DNA of 64,000 nucleotides from Paramoeba atlantica (taxonomy: Eukaryota > Discosea): contig CDRNVI010000069.1 of NCBI GenBank assembly GCA_977017575.1, forward strand, positions 124,001 through 188,000, read 5' to 3'. Of the stretch, positions 1 to 9,924 are shown one piece after another. Each line of letters begins with the position of its first letter. Within the stretch, counting starts at the first letter, position 1. The notes under the pieces are model-generated. The model saw only the letters and a list, made by a program, of their open reading frames with translations, was not told where the DNA came from and did no database searches. Both the position numbers and the translations under genes were made by a program.

Positions 1-169
1 ACGCACTCGCGGCACAGGCACGCTTGGACGTGAAGACAACGCCCGCAACGCTCGCTTAAAGTTTAGTGGTGAGGTTGTGAACGGGAAATTAAAACGAGGG
101 GAGCACTGCGGGCATCCTCTACGTAGACTCTTGCTGGGCGTGCAAATGAACTGTAGACATGTACAGGTT
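1..169. other. Window edge, no gene seen
   Basis: No frame of useful length and no repeat that I could match elsewhere in the window. Confidence 0.5.
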
Positions 170-600
170 AGTTTAGAGTGAAATGTTTTATAAAATGGTG
201 AAGTTTAAAAAAGTGTGAAAAATGCGCACTTCTGGGCCCTTTTAACCGCTTCCACTCCTTCACCCCTTCCTGACTCACTCCCTGGAGCGAGTGTGCTTCC
301 ATCTCTCGGCCTCTCTTCCTCCCGTTCCTGCCTTTCCGAGGAGGCAATGCGTCACGGTGGCCTCCCTTGAGGACCACTAGACGTGTCCTCCGCCGACGAG
401 ACTCTCGGCTCTCTGCACCTGGCGGTCACCCAGCTCTCTGCACCTTGGCCCTGTCGCAGCTCTCTGCACCCGGATTGCCCCCGAAACTGTAATATGGGGA
501 TTACGCATCCGGCTCTCTGCGCCTGCACGAGATATGCTTCTTTGCATTTGTTTTTGTGTAGGAATGGCATGGAATGGTACCGTTTTCCCCCCTTTTGCTA
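170..600 (-). repeat. Diverged third copy of the hairpin-rich repeat
   Basis: Read on the minus strand, positions 387 down to about 245 match the 3' half of the repeat at 2576-2720: both carry an AGTGGT(C/G)CTCAAGGGAGGC block, then a purine-rich tract and a GGAGTGGAAGCG block. Upstream of it on the minus strand (about 400-560) the 76-bp units of the other copies are replaced by four short GGTGCAGAGAGC-like repeats. The family therefore has a shared 3' module and an exchangeable 5' array. Confidence 0.6.
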
Positions 601-1580
601 AATAGAATTCAGACGGCTGTGGCGCTTATCTCCTTCGCTGAGCATGGGTTGGCTTACCAAGGTCAATAAGTAAAAAGGATATCGGTTGGAGATAAACGAA
701 GTGCGACGCTTGCCACCTCCGTGGCATTAAGTGGAGATATAAATTTATTACCTCCCTAGGTAATCTGGAATGGTAATGAGATCCACAAAAGTTCTTGTGT
801 TAAGAACACAGTTCAGTAATAAACACAGAACCATTACATACAAGTGTAAGTACCGGGGCACTCAAGCACTGCAACTGTACTTCTCAACGATATTAAAGCA
901 CTGTCATGAAACAAGCATCAAGGACTTGAACCTTTCCATGAGCACATCAATATGTCTTCTCGTAGTTGAATAGAAACTCGAAATCCGGTAATTTCTGAGT
1001 GCAACTCCGAAGGCTTTAAGTGTAGTACCCCTTTCATTGGTGAAGTCCAATGATCGGAAAAAAGGCGCGCTCTCAACCGGGTCATGTGTCTAATGGAAAC
1101 GAATGAAGAGTTAGTCAGACCATCCCTTTCGGATACGAAAATGCATATACATGTACATACATGAGATTCAAAAAACAACAATATCAAAGAATACTTTGTA
1201 TTGCATTCAAAGGTAGGTACGGATTCTGTGACATGTTATTTCCGACCATAGGCCTACACGAGAGAGTAAAAAAAGAGAGTAAAAAAATGGAAAATGATGA
1301 GAATTGAAAAAAATTGGACTGTGCATTGAAGATTTAGTTCAAATATCAAAATTGACGCGTATTAAATCCGTAATATTCCATAATAAATATGGAATAAGTT
1401 GTACGGAAATGTCTATTTTGCTTCGATTTTAGGGGCCGTATTTCTTGATTTGAATCTTCTTGCTTAATGCTTCGTTAATGCTTATAAAATAGGTTAAAAA
1501 ACACTTTATTTGCACTCAATGTTCCTTTGTTCTGTCAATGGGTTATGGTACAATCGAACGTTGTAAAAGAAAAAAGGGTA
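601..1580. other. AT-rich intergenic stretch
   Basis: Only short frames with no recognisable domain. A run of A-rich repeats (1261-1300) is the only visible structure. Confidence 0.5.
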
Positions 1581-2179
1581 ACCGGCACTATAAATGTAGG
1601 TTAAAATCCATTTTTTTCTGATGATTTTTTTCCGCTCGAAAAAACTTTTACGTGACTTTTTAAAATGTTTCCACTCATACTCATGACGTTCCAACTTATA
1701 TTTCAATGCTTGGAATACTCAATGGACCGCCCAGGATATGCTACATTGGTCTACTACATTGGTCTACTTGGTATTGGTGACCTGTAAAAAGGATAAGGTG
1801 CGCTCCCAGACACTCCCATCCAGTTTGAACCCTCTTGGAAGCCACCACGGCTACCCCCTTCGCGTTGAGAACTGTTTCCGCGTTTAATGAAGAGACTAAA
1901 AAGGAAAAAATTGCGAAACGATCCAGAATAATCCAACTTTTGGTACAAATACCCGATTCTCCCCATATTTCGTATTCTCCCCATATTTCGGACGTTTTTT
2001 GGGGTCTTACCATTAGAGGTAGGGGGCACATCTGATCGAAAAAACGTGTGGTCTGGTAAGCTAAAAAAATAAATAAGAAAAGAGATCAACGAAAGATCAA
2101 AAACTTTTTCCTGAGTCCTTTTGGGCATGATTGTTCAAACAAATTTTACTTGTTTTCAACCTACATTTATAGTGCCGGT
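1581..2179. mobile_element. 599-bp non-autonomous element with inverted ends
   Basis: The ends at 1581-1606 and 2154-2179 are inverted copies of ACCGGCACTATAAATGTAGG followed by TTRAAA. The interior contains a short tandem duplication of a CCCCATATTTCG block near 1965-1990 and no complete protein. I could not define a clear target-site duplication, so the superfamily is unknown. Confidence 0.6.
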
Positions 2180-2208
2180 GAGCCAGAAAAAAATACACAA
2201 AAAATAAT

Positions 2209-2801
2209 TTTTTGATGTTCATGCGCTCGTTGGCGCAGAGATACAGCCCTTGATGCGACAGCCGATATCATCGGCACAATCCGTATTGACGGATGTCGCA
2301 CCAAGGGGGTTTAGCTCGGACTCTGTCGGTAGAGGGGGTCCAGGCAACTCGCCCTCTCTTTACGCAGCCGGAGGGGCGCACTGCAACCGACTCGGTCCCA
2401 GTCGGTAGAGGTGGTCCAGGCAACTCACCACCTCTTTACGCAGCCGGAGAGGCGCACTGCAACCGACTCGGTCCCAGTCGGTAGAGGTGGTCCAGGCAAC
2501 TCACCACCTCTTTACGCAGCCGGAGGGGCGCACTGCAACCGACCGCTGCCTCGCGATAAGACGAGGCAGAGCCACGCCCAGTGGTGCTCAAGGGAGGCCA
2601 CCATGGCGCATGGCTCCCCGGGAAGGAAAGGGCGCGAAGGGAAGAAAGCCGGGGAGGGAAGAAAACCCACTCAAGGAGTGAACCGGGGAGGGGCGATGGG
2701 GTGGAAGCGCGTCCCCTACTTCGCCGAGAAAGAGGGACAGTTTCGGCCTTAGTGCCGGCCGGCAGCGGGCATATAACAGTAAGACTATGCCCGTTGCCGG
2801 G
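2209..2801 (+). repeat. Hairpin-rich structured repeat, copy 1 (three 76-bp units)
   Basis: The element starts with a GATGTTCATGCGCTCGTTGG block that has a tRNA box-A-like look (TTGGCGCAGAGAT). It then holds a three-way junction: a closing stem 2247-2259 with 2295-2307 (12 of 13 paired), an inner hairpin 2261-2266/2270-2275 and an inner hairpin 2279-2284/2289-2294. Three exact-period 76-bp units follow, starting at 2325, 2401 and 2477. A hairpin at 2546-2553/2562-2569 closes this part. A purine-rich 3' portion ends in a 15-bp hairpin (2759-2773/2786-2800, one G.U). The same sequence occurs at 49051-49354. Strand orientation is arbitrary; no long protein frame is needed to explain the conservation. 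Confidence 0.75.
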
Positions 2802-2816
2802 GAAAGAAAAGATGAA

Positions 2817-3209
2817 CTAAAGGGAAAATGTACCAACAAGGTACAGAAACTGTATCTTTATTTGAAGAGTATGAGGCAAATAAACGAGATGCAGCGCACC
2901 TTCGATTTTACCAAGGCCCAAGAAAGCGTTTTTAGCTTTGGGAAAAAGTTCCACTTCATTAATGAATCTTCCCATGTACTTAAAAACGGAGGGATTCGGA
3001 TCCCATTCGAATGGTTTCTTCCAGTTTAGCTCCGATACTTCGCCTCTTTCATTGCACTTCACGTAAGCCCACTCACAGGCTGGGGTACTACTCTTCCATG
3101 ACGGATGCGGATTCGTAATATCTTGCACAAGATCCGCAAGTTCTAGTTCTTGTGGGCGATTCGCAGAACTTACCTTAGCGACACGAGGCGTGACTTCTGG
3201 AACATCCAT
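2817..3209 (-). pseudogene. Truncated LRR protein gene
   Basis: From the Met at 3209 the frame encodes the N-terminal cap found in all LRR genes of this window: an acidic helix, PHPSW, then CEWAYVKCNERGEVSELNW. The leucine-rich repeats that should follow are almost absent; the frame ends in a short hydrophobic tail. The stop lies about 16 bases from the end of the structured repeat at 2209-2801, so the simplest reading is that insertion or rearrangement at the repeat removed the 3' part. A longer frame extends upstream to 3380, but the part before 3209 does not resemble the family. Confidence 0.65.
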
Positions 3210-3380
3210 GAGATAGAATAAATAAAAGAAGGGGTAATCTAATATTAGTATATTATATAGGGGTGTTGTATTATCCAAAAGAAGTGCTGTGTAGAAAGTA
3301 TACATACAGTGATGTTGAGCGGCATTTCTCGCTTTACAGATCGTGAATGTTCTTTGATCTCGAAGATATTTTGTGTACAA

Positions 3381-3743
3381 CCGTTTTTCGATCCCAGCGT
3401 TCCATATCCGCTGTCCTTTTCACTCCAGTGAGTGACTTACACAAAGTGTAACAAACACAGAAAATAGGGTTATACATTTAGATGTGTTGACGCCTGGGCT
3501 CAATGATGCGAATTACGTCCCGCTTGCAGTCAAGCAGTCAAGAGGATTTTGCAAGCTTACTTCGATCTTGTTTCTTAAAAATTAGAATTGAGAATATTAT
3601 AAAATTTGAAAGATTCGATCAAAATAAAAGTTAGCCCCCGAACCCCGTAGCGCACGAAGATTTAATGATTCCTACATTTTGGGAAAAATAGGCGGTTAAA
3701 TCTTTTTGGAAGCGAAACATCCCCTGGTCATAATATTATCAAA
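3381..3743. other. Intergenic stretch
   Basis: AT-rich, no frame or repeat recognised. Confidence 0.5.
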
Positions 3744-4361
3744 TTAATAATTCAGTTCGCGACGGAGGAAATTTTTCGGGCTTTGCAGCCAGGCAAGTGA
3801 AGTGACTTGCTTCTCTCCCCACATGCGAAATAAGATGGCGAGAAACACAAAGGGGAAGGCTATTGTGTGAAACACACAGTCAAGAAGCAGCGTAAAAACG
3901 GCGAGCCCTACCCAACGTGGGTGCTGCAGAGCTATTCGCCCAAAGATAAAACACAACACCGCGGCCCCGGCCAGGAAATACGTCGGACTAAATCGCCACC
4001 GGGCCCAGTGCCAATACCGTGGCATCTCATCCAGATTTCGGGCGATCCACTCAGGGAGAAGGCGGTAGTAAAAGTGTTGAGTGTCGGAGAGTAAGTTGCG
4101 ATAACGTTTGTCATTGCTGGGGGCCTGGCTGATAAACACGTAAGCGTTGTCGACTTCTCTCATACGATTCGCGTCTCCAACACCATCCGCAGCCAGTGTG
4201 GGGTTGTACTTATTCATTAAGTCATTGTAGCGATCGCGCAGTTCCGCGGTGGAAGCCCCACGACGTAGATTCAATACGTCCCATGGGTTGTACTGCGGAC
4301 CCGTGGAGAGAAGAAGAAATTTCGAAGAACGAACTTTTGTGCAGAGTGTTCTAAGAAGCAT
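3744..4361 (-). CDS. J-domain-like membrane protein, probably mitochondrial
   Basis: A 205-residue protein. Residues about 25-95 look like a J domain (NPWDVLNLRRGASTAELRDRY ..., then a helix ending in DNAYVFISQ), but the His-Pro-Asp signature that stimulates Hsp70 is replaced by Tyr-Asn-Pro. It is therefore a J-like rather than a canonical J protein. Two hydrophobic stretches (about 128-150 and 153-180) should span a membrane. The basic, Ser/Thr-containing N-terminus without acidic residues fits a mitochondrial presequence. By analogy with J-like proteins of the import motor it might act structurally at an inner membrane, but that is inference. The start is the first ATG, with a 12-nt AT-rich leader visible. 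Confidence 0.6.
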   Translation of the reverse strand: MLLRTLCTKVRSSKFLLLSTGPQYNPWDVLNLRRGASTAELRDRYNDLMNKYNPTLAADGVGDANRMREVDNAYVFISQAPSNDKRYRNLLSDTQHFYYRLLPEWIARNLDEMPRYWHWARWRFSPTYFLAGAAVLCFIFGRIALQHPRWVGLAVFTLLLDCVFHTIAFPFVFLAILFRMWGEKQVTSLAWLQSPKNFLRRELNY

Positions 4362-4662
4362 AAGTAGTTTTTCAGTAAAATAAATCTAGACTCAATAATA
4401 AAAAGTGATTTTCGTGCTTAAGACATTGCGCTGTAATAATAAATTATGCCGCATGTAGGCAGGTAGAAAAACTGTATTCTGATTTACGAGATACATACCA
4501 ATCAAACTTCGTTTCAAGCAAAAGCACGCACATCACACACAAAACAAGTAATACAGAAAATAATTATTTACGAAAAATTATGAAAAAGGAAGACACTGTT
4601 TACTAAACGTTGACTTATTAACTGACTCAAAAAAGATAAAAAACGCGCCAAGCTTCCTACAT

Positions 4663-6288
4663 TTAATCTGAATCCGAATCCAATTTCGTGGACGCTTTAT
4701 TTTGCATTGGTGTCGGAGCCTGTCCGCCTCGTCCACGAGGAGCACCCCCACGGAATCCCCCACGGTCTCCCCCACGAAACCCTCCCCGATCTCCTCCCCG
4801 AAACCCTCCCCGATCTCCTCCACGAAACCCTCCCCGGTCTCCTCCTCGAAACCCTCCCCGGTCCCCTCCACGAAACCCGCCGCGATCTCCCCCACGAAAT
4901 CCACCGCGGTCACCTCCACGAAACCCACCGCGGTCTCCCCCACCTCGGAATCCCCCACGGTCTCCCCCACGGAACCCCCCACCCCGGTCCCCTCCACGAA
5001 ACCCTCCCCGGTCTCCCCCACCCCGTCCCGCAGGGGAGCCATACCCTGCACTGCTGTTCCGGCCATACCCCCCGGTGGAGGAACCCCCATGCTCATTTCG
5101 ATCGTTCCGCGATCGGTGAAACGGCGAAGGCGTCTCCCCCTCTCCCTGACCCCGAGCAACCTTCCCCGAGGCGCCGCCGTGGTCCTCCTCGGTCTCACGA
5201 CTCCGTTTCTTGATCATCATTTGTTGTTGTTGTTGTTGTTGTTTCTGTGTTTCTTCATTACTCTCCCCCGAGGATTCACTGTCCTCCTCGGTACCCCGTG
5301 CCACAGCCTCGGTGGCGGTACGTGGGGGTGGGCGCGCCCCGGAGTGCGCTCCCTGATGTTTACGCATAAACGGGTCGTACCCCTCCCCACTCTCATCCGT
5401 GCTCCCGCTACTCTCCGAGTCACTCGGGAGTGCGGGCATAGGGGAGCGGCCAGCTCCTTTAGTAGCGTGTTGTTGCTGGCTTACCTTTGACACGGATGGG
5501 GAAGCCGAAGTGGAAGAAGACACGCCTTGGGCGTTCTTGTGGCTCTTCTTGTTGTTCGTATCCCCGGCAGGTCGGGGAAGGGAGTCGGAGAGGTCACTGT
5601 CACTTTCACTACCGCTGGGGGAGGGTAGCTTGGGGAGGGGGGTGGTTCGTTTTGTCGTTTGTGGGTGTACCGTCCCTTTTTTCTTTTCAGTTTTCCCCCC
5701 CTCACTGGAGGAGAGATCACTGGAGAGGTGATCGCTGTCATGGTCCAGTTTCGGCAGCGGGGTGGGTTTGGAGGGGGTTGGTTTTTGAGCCGGGCTTCGC
5801 GTGAGACGTGGCTTCACGGGGGGGAGGTCACTCTCGGAGCTGTCGTCGGAGTCCGGGGAGGGGGGGAGACGTGCGGGGGGTTTCTTGTGGGAGGGTTTGG
5901 CTGCGGAGGACCCGGGGGAGGGGTGCGGGGGCTTTGCCGCGACGGGGAGTGTGGGCTTACGAGATACCGGAGGCAAGACCGCGTCGGAAAGATCGCTGGA
6001 GTCTTCCGGAGCGGCGGGGGCTCGCGGTGGGATTGGTTTTGTGCGAGGCTGGGGCTTGTCACGGGAGTGGGCTTTGGGCTCCGCGCGCGGACTGGGTTTG
6101 GGTAGAGAAGCCGCCGGGAGTCGCGGGGAGGGTTGGGTCTTCTTGGAACTCGTCTTCGGAAACAACTGAGAGGAAAGCGCCACAATGTTCGGTGAAGTTT
6201 TTTCTACCGCCCGAACCACCTCGTGGAGCTGCGCATTCACACTGTACTTGTAGAAATAAGCCTCCAGAAATTCGTTACGGTCAGGCAT
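4663..6288 (-). CDS. Nopp140/SRP40-like nucleolar phosphoprotein with RGG tail
   Basis: 541 residues in three parts. The first ~40 residues form a LisH-like helix pair ([11 protein letters not shown]...). Residues about 45-330 are alternating Lys/Pro-rich basic and Ser/Asp/Glu acidic blocks ([24 protein letters not shown]), the hallmark of Nopp140/SRP40 proteins, with a poly-Gln run encoded by CAA repeats near 5220-5242. Residues about 400-525 are a long run of RGG and GGFRGGDR repeats. The end is KLDSDSD. Nopp140 proteins chaperone snoRNPs in the nucleolus; kinetoplastids are known to have a Nopp140-like protein with RGG repeats, which this resembles. The proline-rich plus-strand frames opposite the RGG region are shadows. 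Confidence 0.75.
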   Translation of the reverse strand: MPDRNEFLEAYFYKYSVNAQLHEVVRAVEKTSPNIVALSSQLFPKTSSKKTQPSPRLPAASLPKPSPRAEPKAHSRDKPQPRTKPIPPRAPAAPEDSSDLSDAVLPPVSRKPTLPVAAKPPHPSPGSSAAKPSHKKPPARLPPSPDSDDSSESDLPPVKPRLTRSPAQKPTPSKPTPLPKLDHDSDHLSSDLSSSEGGKTEKKKGTVHPQTTKRTTPLPKLPSPSGSESDSDLSDSLPRPAGDTNNKKSHKNAQGVSSSTSASPSVSKVSQQQHATKGAGRSPMPALPSDSESSGSTDESGEGYDPFMRKHQGAHSGARPPPRTATEAVARGTEEDSESSGESNEETQKQQQQQQQMMIKKRSRETEEDHGGASGKVARGQGEGETPSPFHRSRNDRNEHGGSSTGGYGRNSSAGYGSPAGRGGGDRGGFRGGDRGGGFRGGDRGGFRGGGDRGGFRGGDRGGFRGGDRGGFRGGDRGGFRGGDRGGFRGGDRGGFRGGDRGGFRGGDRGGFRGGAPRGRGGQAPTPMQNKASTKLDSDSD

Positions 6289-6546
6289 TACGTTAAGAAA
6301 ATGTGCGTTTTTAGAAATGATTCTATAAATATGACTCCAAAAAATGATCTTTAGTGCATCTTACGCACGAAAATAGCATGGCTAAAATGGGAACTGCTTA
6401 AGGCAAGAGGTCTTATACCTTTAGATAGACTGATCAATGAATACTGCGTCTTGATAAAAGCGTATATTGCCATGGTTGCATAAATACTGCTCGACCCTCG
6501 ATTATTGAAAAAAGAATATACACATGTAAACAAAAACAGTGAAAAC

Positions 6547-6921
6547 GGTGAAAGGGAACCGGTCTTGCGCCAAAATTTAAATTTTTCGAAAAAGAGTCAT
6601 AATTATTCTAAAGAGTCATTTTGAAGCAAATACATCAGTTTGTCTGATACTTTTCCACCTTTTTGGCGACTTTGGACATAAATTGTCGGCAGTGCGCTTA
6701 TTTTTCTTGTACCGACAACTGGTCATACACAGTTTTGGCAGCGATAAGCGAAAGGGACATTATGTAATGGCTATTGGACCACAAGCTTGTATACCAACGT
6801 GTAGAGTGTGCTAAAAGCCTTGAGCCGAGTAAAGTAGAACATTCAATTAGTGATGAGAAAAGAAGAAAAAAAGTAAGACTTCTTGGTATTTTTTTTGGCG
6901 CAAAACCGGTTCCCTTTGACC
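6547..6921. mobile_element. Merlin-type MITE, 375 bp
   Basis: Inverted ends GGTGAAAGGGAACCGGT...GCGCC (left) and the matching complement ending CCCTTTGACC (right). It is flanked by perfect 8-bp direct repeats GTGAAAAC at 6539-6546 and 6922-6929. The 8-bp duplication and the GGT(C/G)AAAG...GCGCC end match the larger Merlin-like element at 26489-27074. No transposase inside. Confidence 0.75.
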
Positions 6922-6951
6922 GTGAAAACATAAAGAGGAATACAGCAATAT

Positions 6952-7015
6952 ACTGTGACCCCCCTTTATACTTCGTTTTTTCGTGTGATCCCCCCGAGGG
7001 GTCCGAGTTTTTTTA
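6952..7015. mobile_element. Solitary end of a TA-flanked element
   Basis: TACTGTGACCCCCCTTTATAC followed by a TTCGTTTTTT block matches the right end of the element at 43602-44590. I found no matching second end nearby, so this is a fragment. Confidence 0.45.
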
Positions 7016-7129
7016 AATTTTCGTAAATTTTACAACACAAATTATGAAGAAGGTTCTAAATATTCATATTAGCTTCCGAACACATTTTTGTCGATATTTT
7101 CCCACATATTTTTGTGATGTGCCCATGAT

Positions 7130-7738
7130 AGCACGTGGTAGAATCACAGTGACTTGATAGCGAAAGTTGCGACGAAGTTATCTTAGATCCAATGACTACA
7201 TATCCTTGGGAATGGAAAGGTGATGGAGACAAAATTAAACACTCAAAAGTGGGGTCCAGGAAAAGAAGAAAAGATAATTCTTCTGTTCTCAGCAGCGAAA
7301 AGTCGCCACACGAGACGTTTCAAAGCTCAAAAAAAATTGAAAAGTGCGCACCCAGGACACGAAACTGTTTCTTCTCCGTCTTCTTGTTTCAAACAGAGCG
7401 AAAAGGTTTACTCCATGCTTCACGAGACATGCTCTCATGGAATCGAACAGGCAAACTCTAAACACATATTAATTGACTCGGACGAGAAGGATTTTTCACA
7501 CTTCGACGAAGAAAAGACAAGAGTCGAGTGGAAAAAACTTCAACGCTGGGGTCGTATGATACCGGATACCTCGTGTTCACGAGTTTTAAGGCTCTACAAT
7601 GACTACCATTCGTCGGAAAATATTTTCAGTCGAAAAATATCGAGTTTAGAGTCTAAAGAGACTGGAGTTTCGATAGGAGAACGAGACCTATCAAACGCGA
7701 TTAAAATGAGCGAAAATGCGAAACATATGATTTCTTAA
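7130..7738 (+). pseudogene. pogo-like transposase, C-terminal remnant
   Basis: The sequence DPMTTYPWEWKGDGDK followed by a Lys/Arg-rich tail is clearly related to EPMTKYPWNWNSKDE in the pogo-like remnant at 52590-53470. Reading then passes to a second frame (7220-7738) giving a Lys/Ser-rich acidic tail, so at least one frameshift is present. Only the C-terminal region after the DDE domain remains. Confidence 0.5.
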
Positions 7739-7774
7739 AAAAGAAAAAATGTAAAAAAAGTGGAGAGTTCCAGA

Positions 7775-7875
7775 AAAATGGTATCCAAAAACCATGTCTT
7801 TTGGACCCAGGGGGCCTCCATGAAAAAAAGGCTGCCAAGCTCTTCGCTAGGACAACAAGATCTCTCAAATATTAC
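7775..7875 (-). repeat. Dispersed ~95-bp repeat end (minus orientation)
   Basis: Reverse complement of this block matches 23330-23420 and 48900-48990: TTTTATCCG, then AGATCT, a GAGCTTTxCCGC-like block and a GACCCCC(G/T)GG-like end. Probably the shared terminus of one mobile family. Confidence 0.5.
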
Positions 7876-8034
7876 AAAGATGAGTAAAGACCGGATAAAA
7901 AAGTAAACTTTCAGCGAGGGGGGGCAAGATTTCTGTATCAGAGAAAAAAGTTCGGGTCAAAATGGGTGAAAATGTACCAGAATAGGGTAATTTCTTGTTT
8001 CGTTTCTCCATTTCATGCCAAAGAAGCGTTAAAC

Positions 8035-8480
8035 CTACGTTACGGGCTTTAAAGCAGTATTCTCCCCCATGGCTATGGGTCTATATGAGGAGTGGTGTCC
8101 GGCCGGGGCGTCCGGTTTAGTAAATAGTTTCAGGGCCACCCCTGTTAGTAGCTCCCTCATAGAGGGGGGGAGGGAGTTAGTCACTATGCCCTGGATTATC
8201 CACGTAACACAATCCCGGGGTCCCTCCTCCAAGAGGACTGGGATCAGAAGCTCCTTGGTCCATCCCGTGGGACCAGGGGCACGGAGAGGTGCCAGGCTTT
8301 GGGCCTTCCTGGCCACGTCCGCTGGGGAAGGTAGAGGGCCGTGACGGTCTTTATTGTATTGGAATAGCCCCGCAGTGTAGGGCCCTCCCGTGGGGTGGAG
8401 TCGCTTCGCCTGTTCTAGAGCGGCCTGGGGGTTGGCAGGGGGGTTAAGAGGTGCCTCGAGGGTTTTAGCAGCTCTCGAGA
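8035..8480 (-). mobile_element. LINE reverse-transcriptase fragment
   Basis: Minus-strand translation gives an open stretch with PGPTGWTKELL, then NSLPPSMRELLTGVAL and SYRPIAMGE. This is the order of the N-terminal finger blocks of many non-LTR reverse transcriptases (GPSGWT...ELL, RELLT, RPIAIGE). About 150 codons survive; the catalytic blocks are absent. It is a different lineage from the LINE at 39.3-42.7 kb, whose equivalent blocks read NWRPISLTS. Confidence 0.7.
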
Positions 8481-8924
8481 AGCATTAATGTTAGTTTGAA
8501 CGTCTTAAAGAGTCTTTATATACGCAATTCTGCTGCGAAAGCCAATGGAAAAAGAAAAATAGCAAAAACAAATCTGGTAGTAAATTTTCATTCTTTGGTA
8601 CATTCTCGCCCAACATTATACAAAAGTTCTTTGCAGTATTCATGTGTAATACATACAATGTAGTATTCATGTGTATACTAAGTGTGATTCCACTGATTCT
8701 ACATCAAAACAACTACACTACACAGGAGGAGAGTATAAAATAACTATATTGCACGAGAAAGTACTACTACACAGAAAACCATAAAATACAAATGTGTTTA
8801 TGTACCTTATATACATAACCTTACGTATCTTTCTTTATGTATTACATGAAGATAAAAATACATAAATTTTACCACAATTTTATCCATAATTATTTCGACC
8901 CGTCTTCTATATTTTATGATAATT
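8481..8924. other. Intergenic stretch
   Basis: AT-rich. A GTATTCATGTGTA block is repeated near 8637 and 8663. Nothing else seen. Confidence 0.5.
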
Positions 8925-9560
8925 TTAATCGGCCTGTATGGTGCTAACTGTGATCGAAGTTCTCTCAAACTCATAGTTTTGCAACGATGCCGGCAAAACA
9001 TTCGGCATTATAGTCCCGTATAAACCATTGTTCCACTGCAAATGAAGTACAGAAAGCCAAGGTGGAAGGGAATGAAATTCAACAAGTCCACTGAAATTAT
9101 TGTGGTTTAGACGCAAGTCTTCTAAAGACTCAGGGAGTTGAACCAAGTTTACATTCCCGTAAAAGAGGTTGTTACCTAAGTCAAACTTGATGAGCCTTGG
9201 AGGCAACTTGTCAAAAGGTACCGTTCCCTCAAAGAAATTTTCAAGTTCGCCACAGTAAAATACGATGTCCGCAAGATTTAGTTCGAGTAAGGTTTGGGGA
9301 AGATCCTGGAAAGCGACTGTGCCTTTTAAACCCTCGCCAGGCCAACTAATTGAAGTGATCTCTCCGTGCTCTTCGCATTTTACACCTTTCCATGTAGAGA
9401 CAGGCTTATCAACCTTCCACGAAATGTCTGGATTTTGTATTCCTTGGATAACCTTTTCCATTACCAACTCTTGTGGAAGAGTGAACCGGCGGGCCTTCCC
9501 CAGAATGGTAGACTTGACCTCTGCATCTGCACCTTTTACAAAGTTTAAACACCCGTTCAT
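8925..9560 (-). CDS. LRR protein, tandem copy 1
   Basis: 211 residues. An N-terminal cap (residues about 25-85: LPQELVMEKVIQGIQNPDISW, then STWKGVKCEEHGEITSISW) is followed by five leucine-rich repeats of about 23 residues with the core LPxxLxxLxLxxNxFxG. The cap resembles the LRRNT of plant LRR proteins. No signal peptide or membrane segment is visible, so location is unknown; protein-protein recognition is the usual role of such solenoids. It is nearly identical over most of its length to the neighbour at 9925-10545, with the two ATG starts 985 bases apart. The C-terminal 25 residues differ from that copy. Confidence 0.75.
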   Translation of the reverse strand: MNGCLNFVKGADAEVKSTILGKARRFTLPQELVMEKVIQGIQNPDISWKVDKPVSTWKGVKCEEHGEITSISWPGEGLKGTVAFQDLPQTLLELNLADIVFYCGELENFFEGTVPFDKLPPRLIKFDLGNNLFYGNVNLVQLPESLEDLRLNHNNFSGLVEFHSLPPWLSVLHLQWNNGLYGTIMPNVLPASLQNYEFERTSITVSTIQAD

Positions 9561-9924
9561 GAATACTGATCAAGATATTGATATGCTAAGTAGGCTATGG
9601 AAAACAGAAATGCTGCATATTTGTGAGCTTTATTTCTAAAGCATGAGGCAATACAATGTAGCTAAAAATGTCAAATACAGAGGGCAAGCTAAATTTGATT
9701 CACCTTAAACATACATCATATACACATGGGTATGATTTAACATAATTTTATGGTTCATGCAGTAAACTGCAGATATTAAGGCAGAAAACGATAGGGAGTT
9801 TCCCCGTTAGTGCGCCTAAAACGCACTTTATTCTTTGGCTTGATCGGCTGACTAAAACGTAAAAAAACAAATTTAAAAATATATGAATTGGCATGCTTCC
9901 CCTAGTTTCTTACGGGAATTCACC

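Noticed and set aside
2221-2300. A tRNA gene at the start of the structured repeat
   Set aside because: A box-A-like word is present, but the rest folds as a different three-way junction and box B is poor. At best it is tRNA-derived.
2325-2543. 76-bp tandem units as a CRISPR array
   Set aside because: Whole units repeat without unique spacers, copy number is two to three, and the genome is eukaryotic.
4688-6296. Long plus-strand proline/serine- and glycine-rich frames
   Set aside because: They lie opposite the Nopp140-like gene and are produced by its repetitive RGG and Ser/Asp codons.
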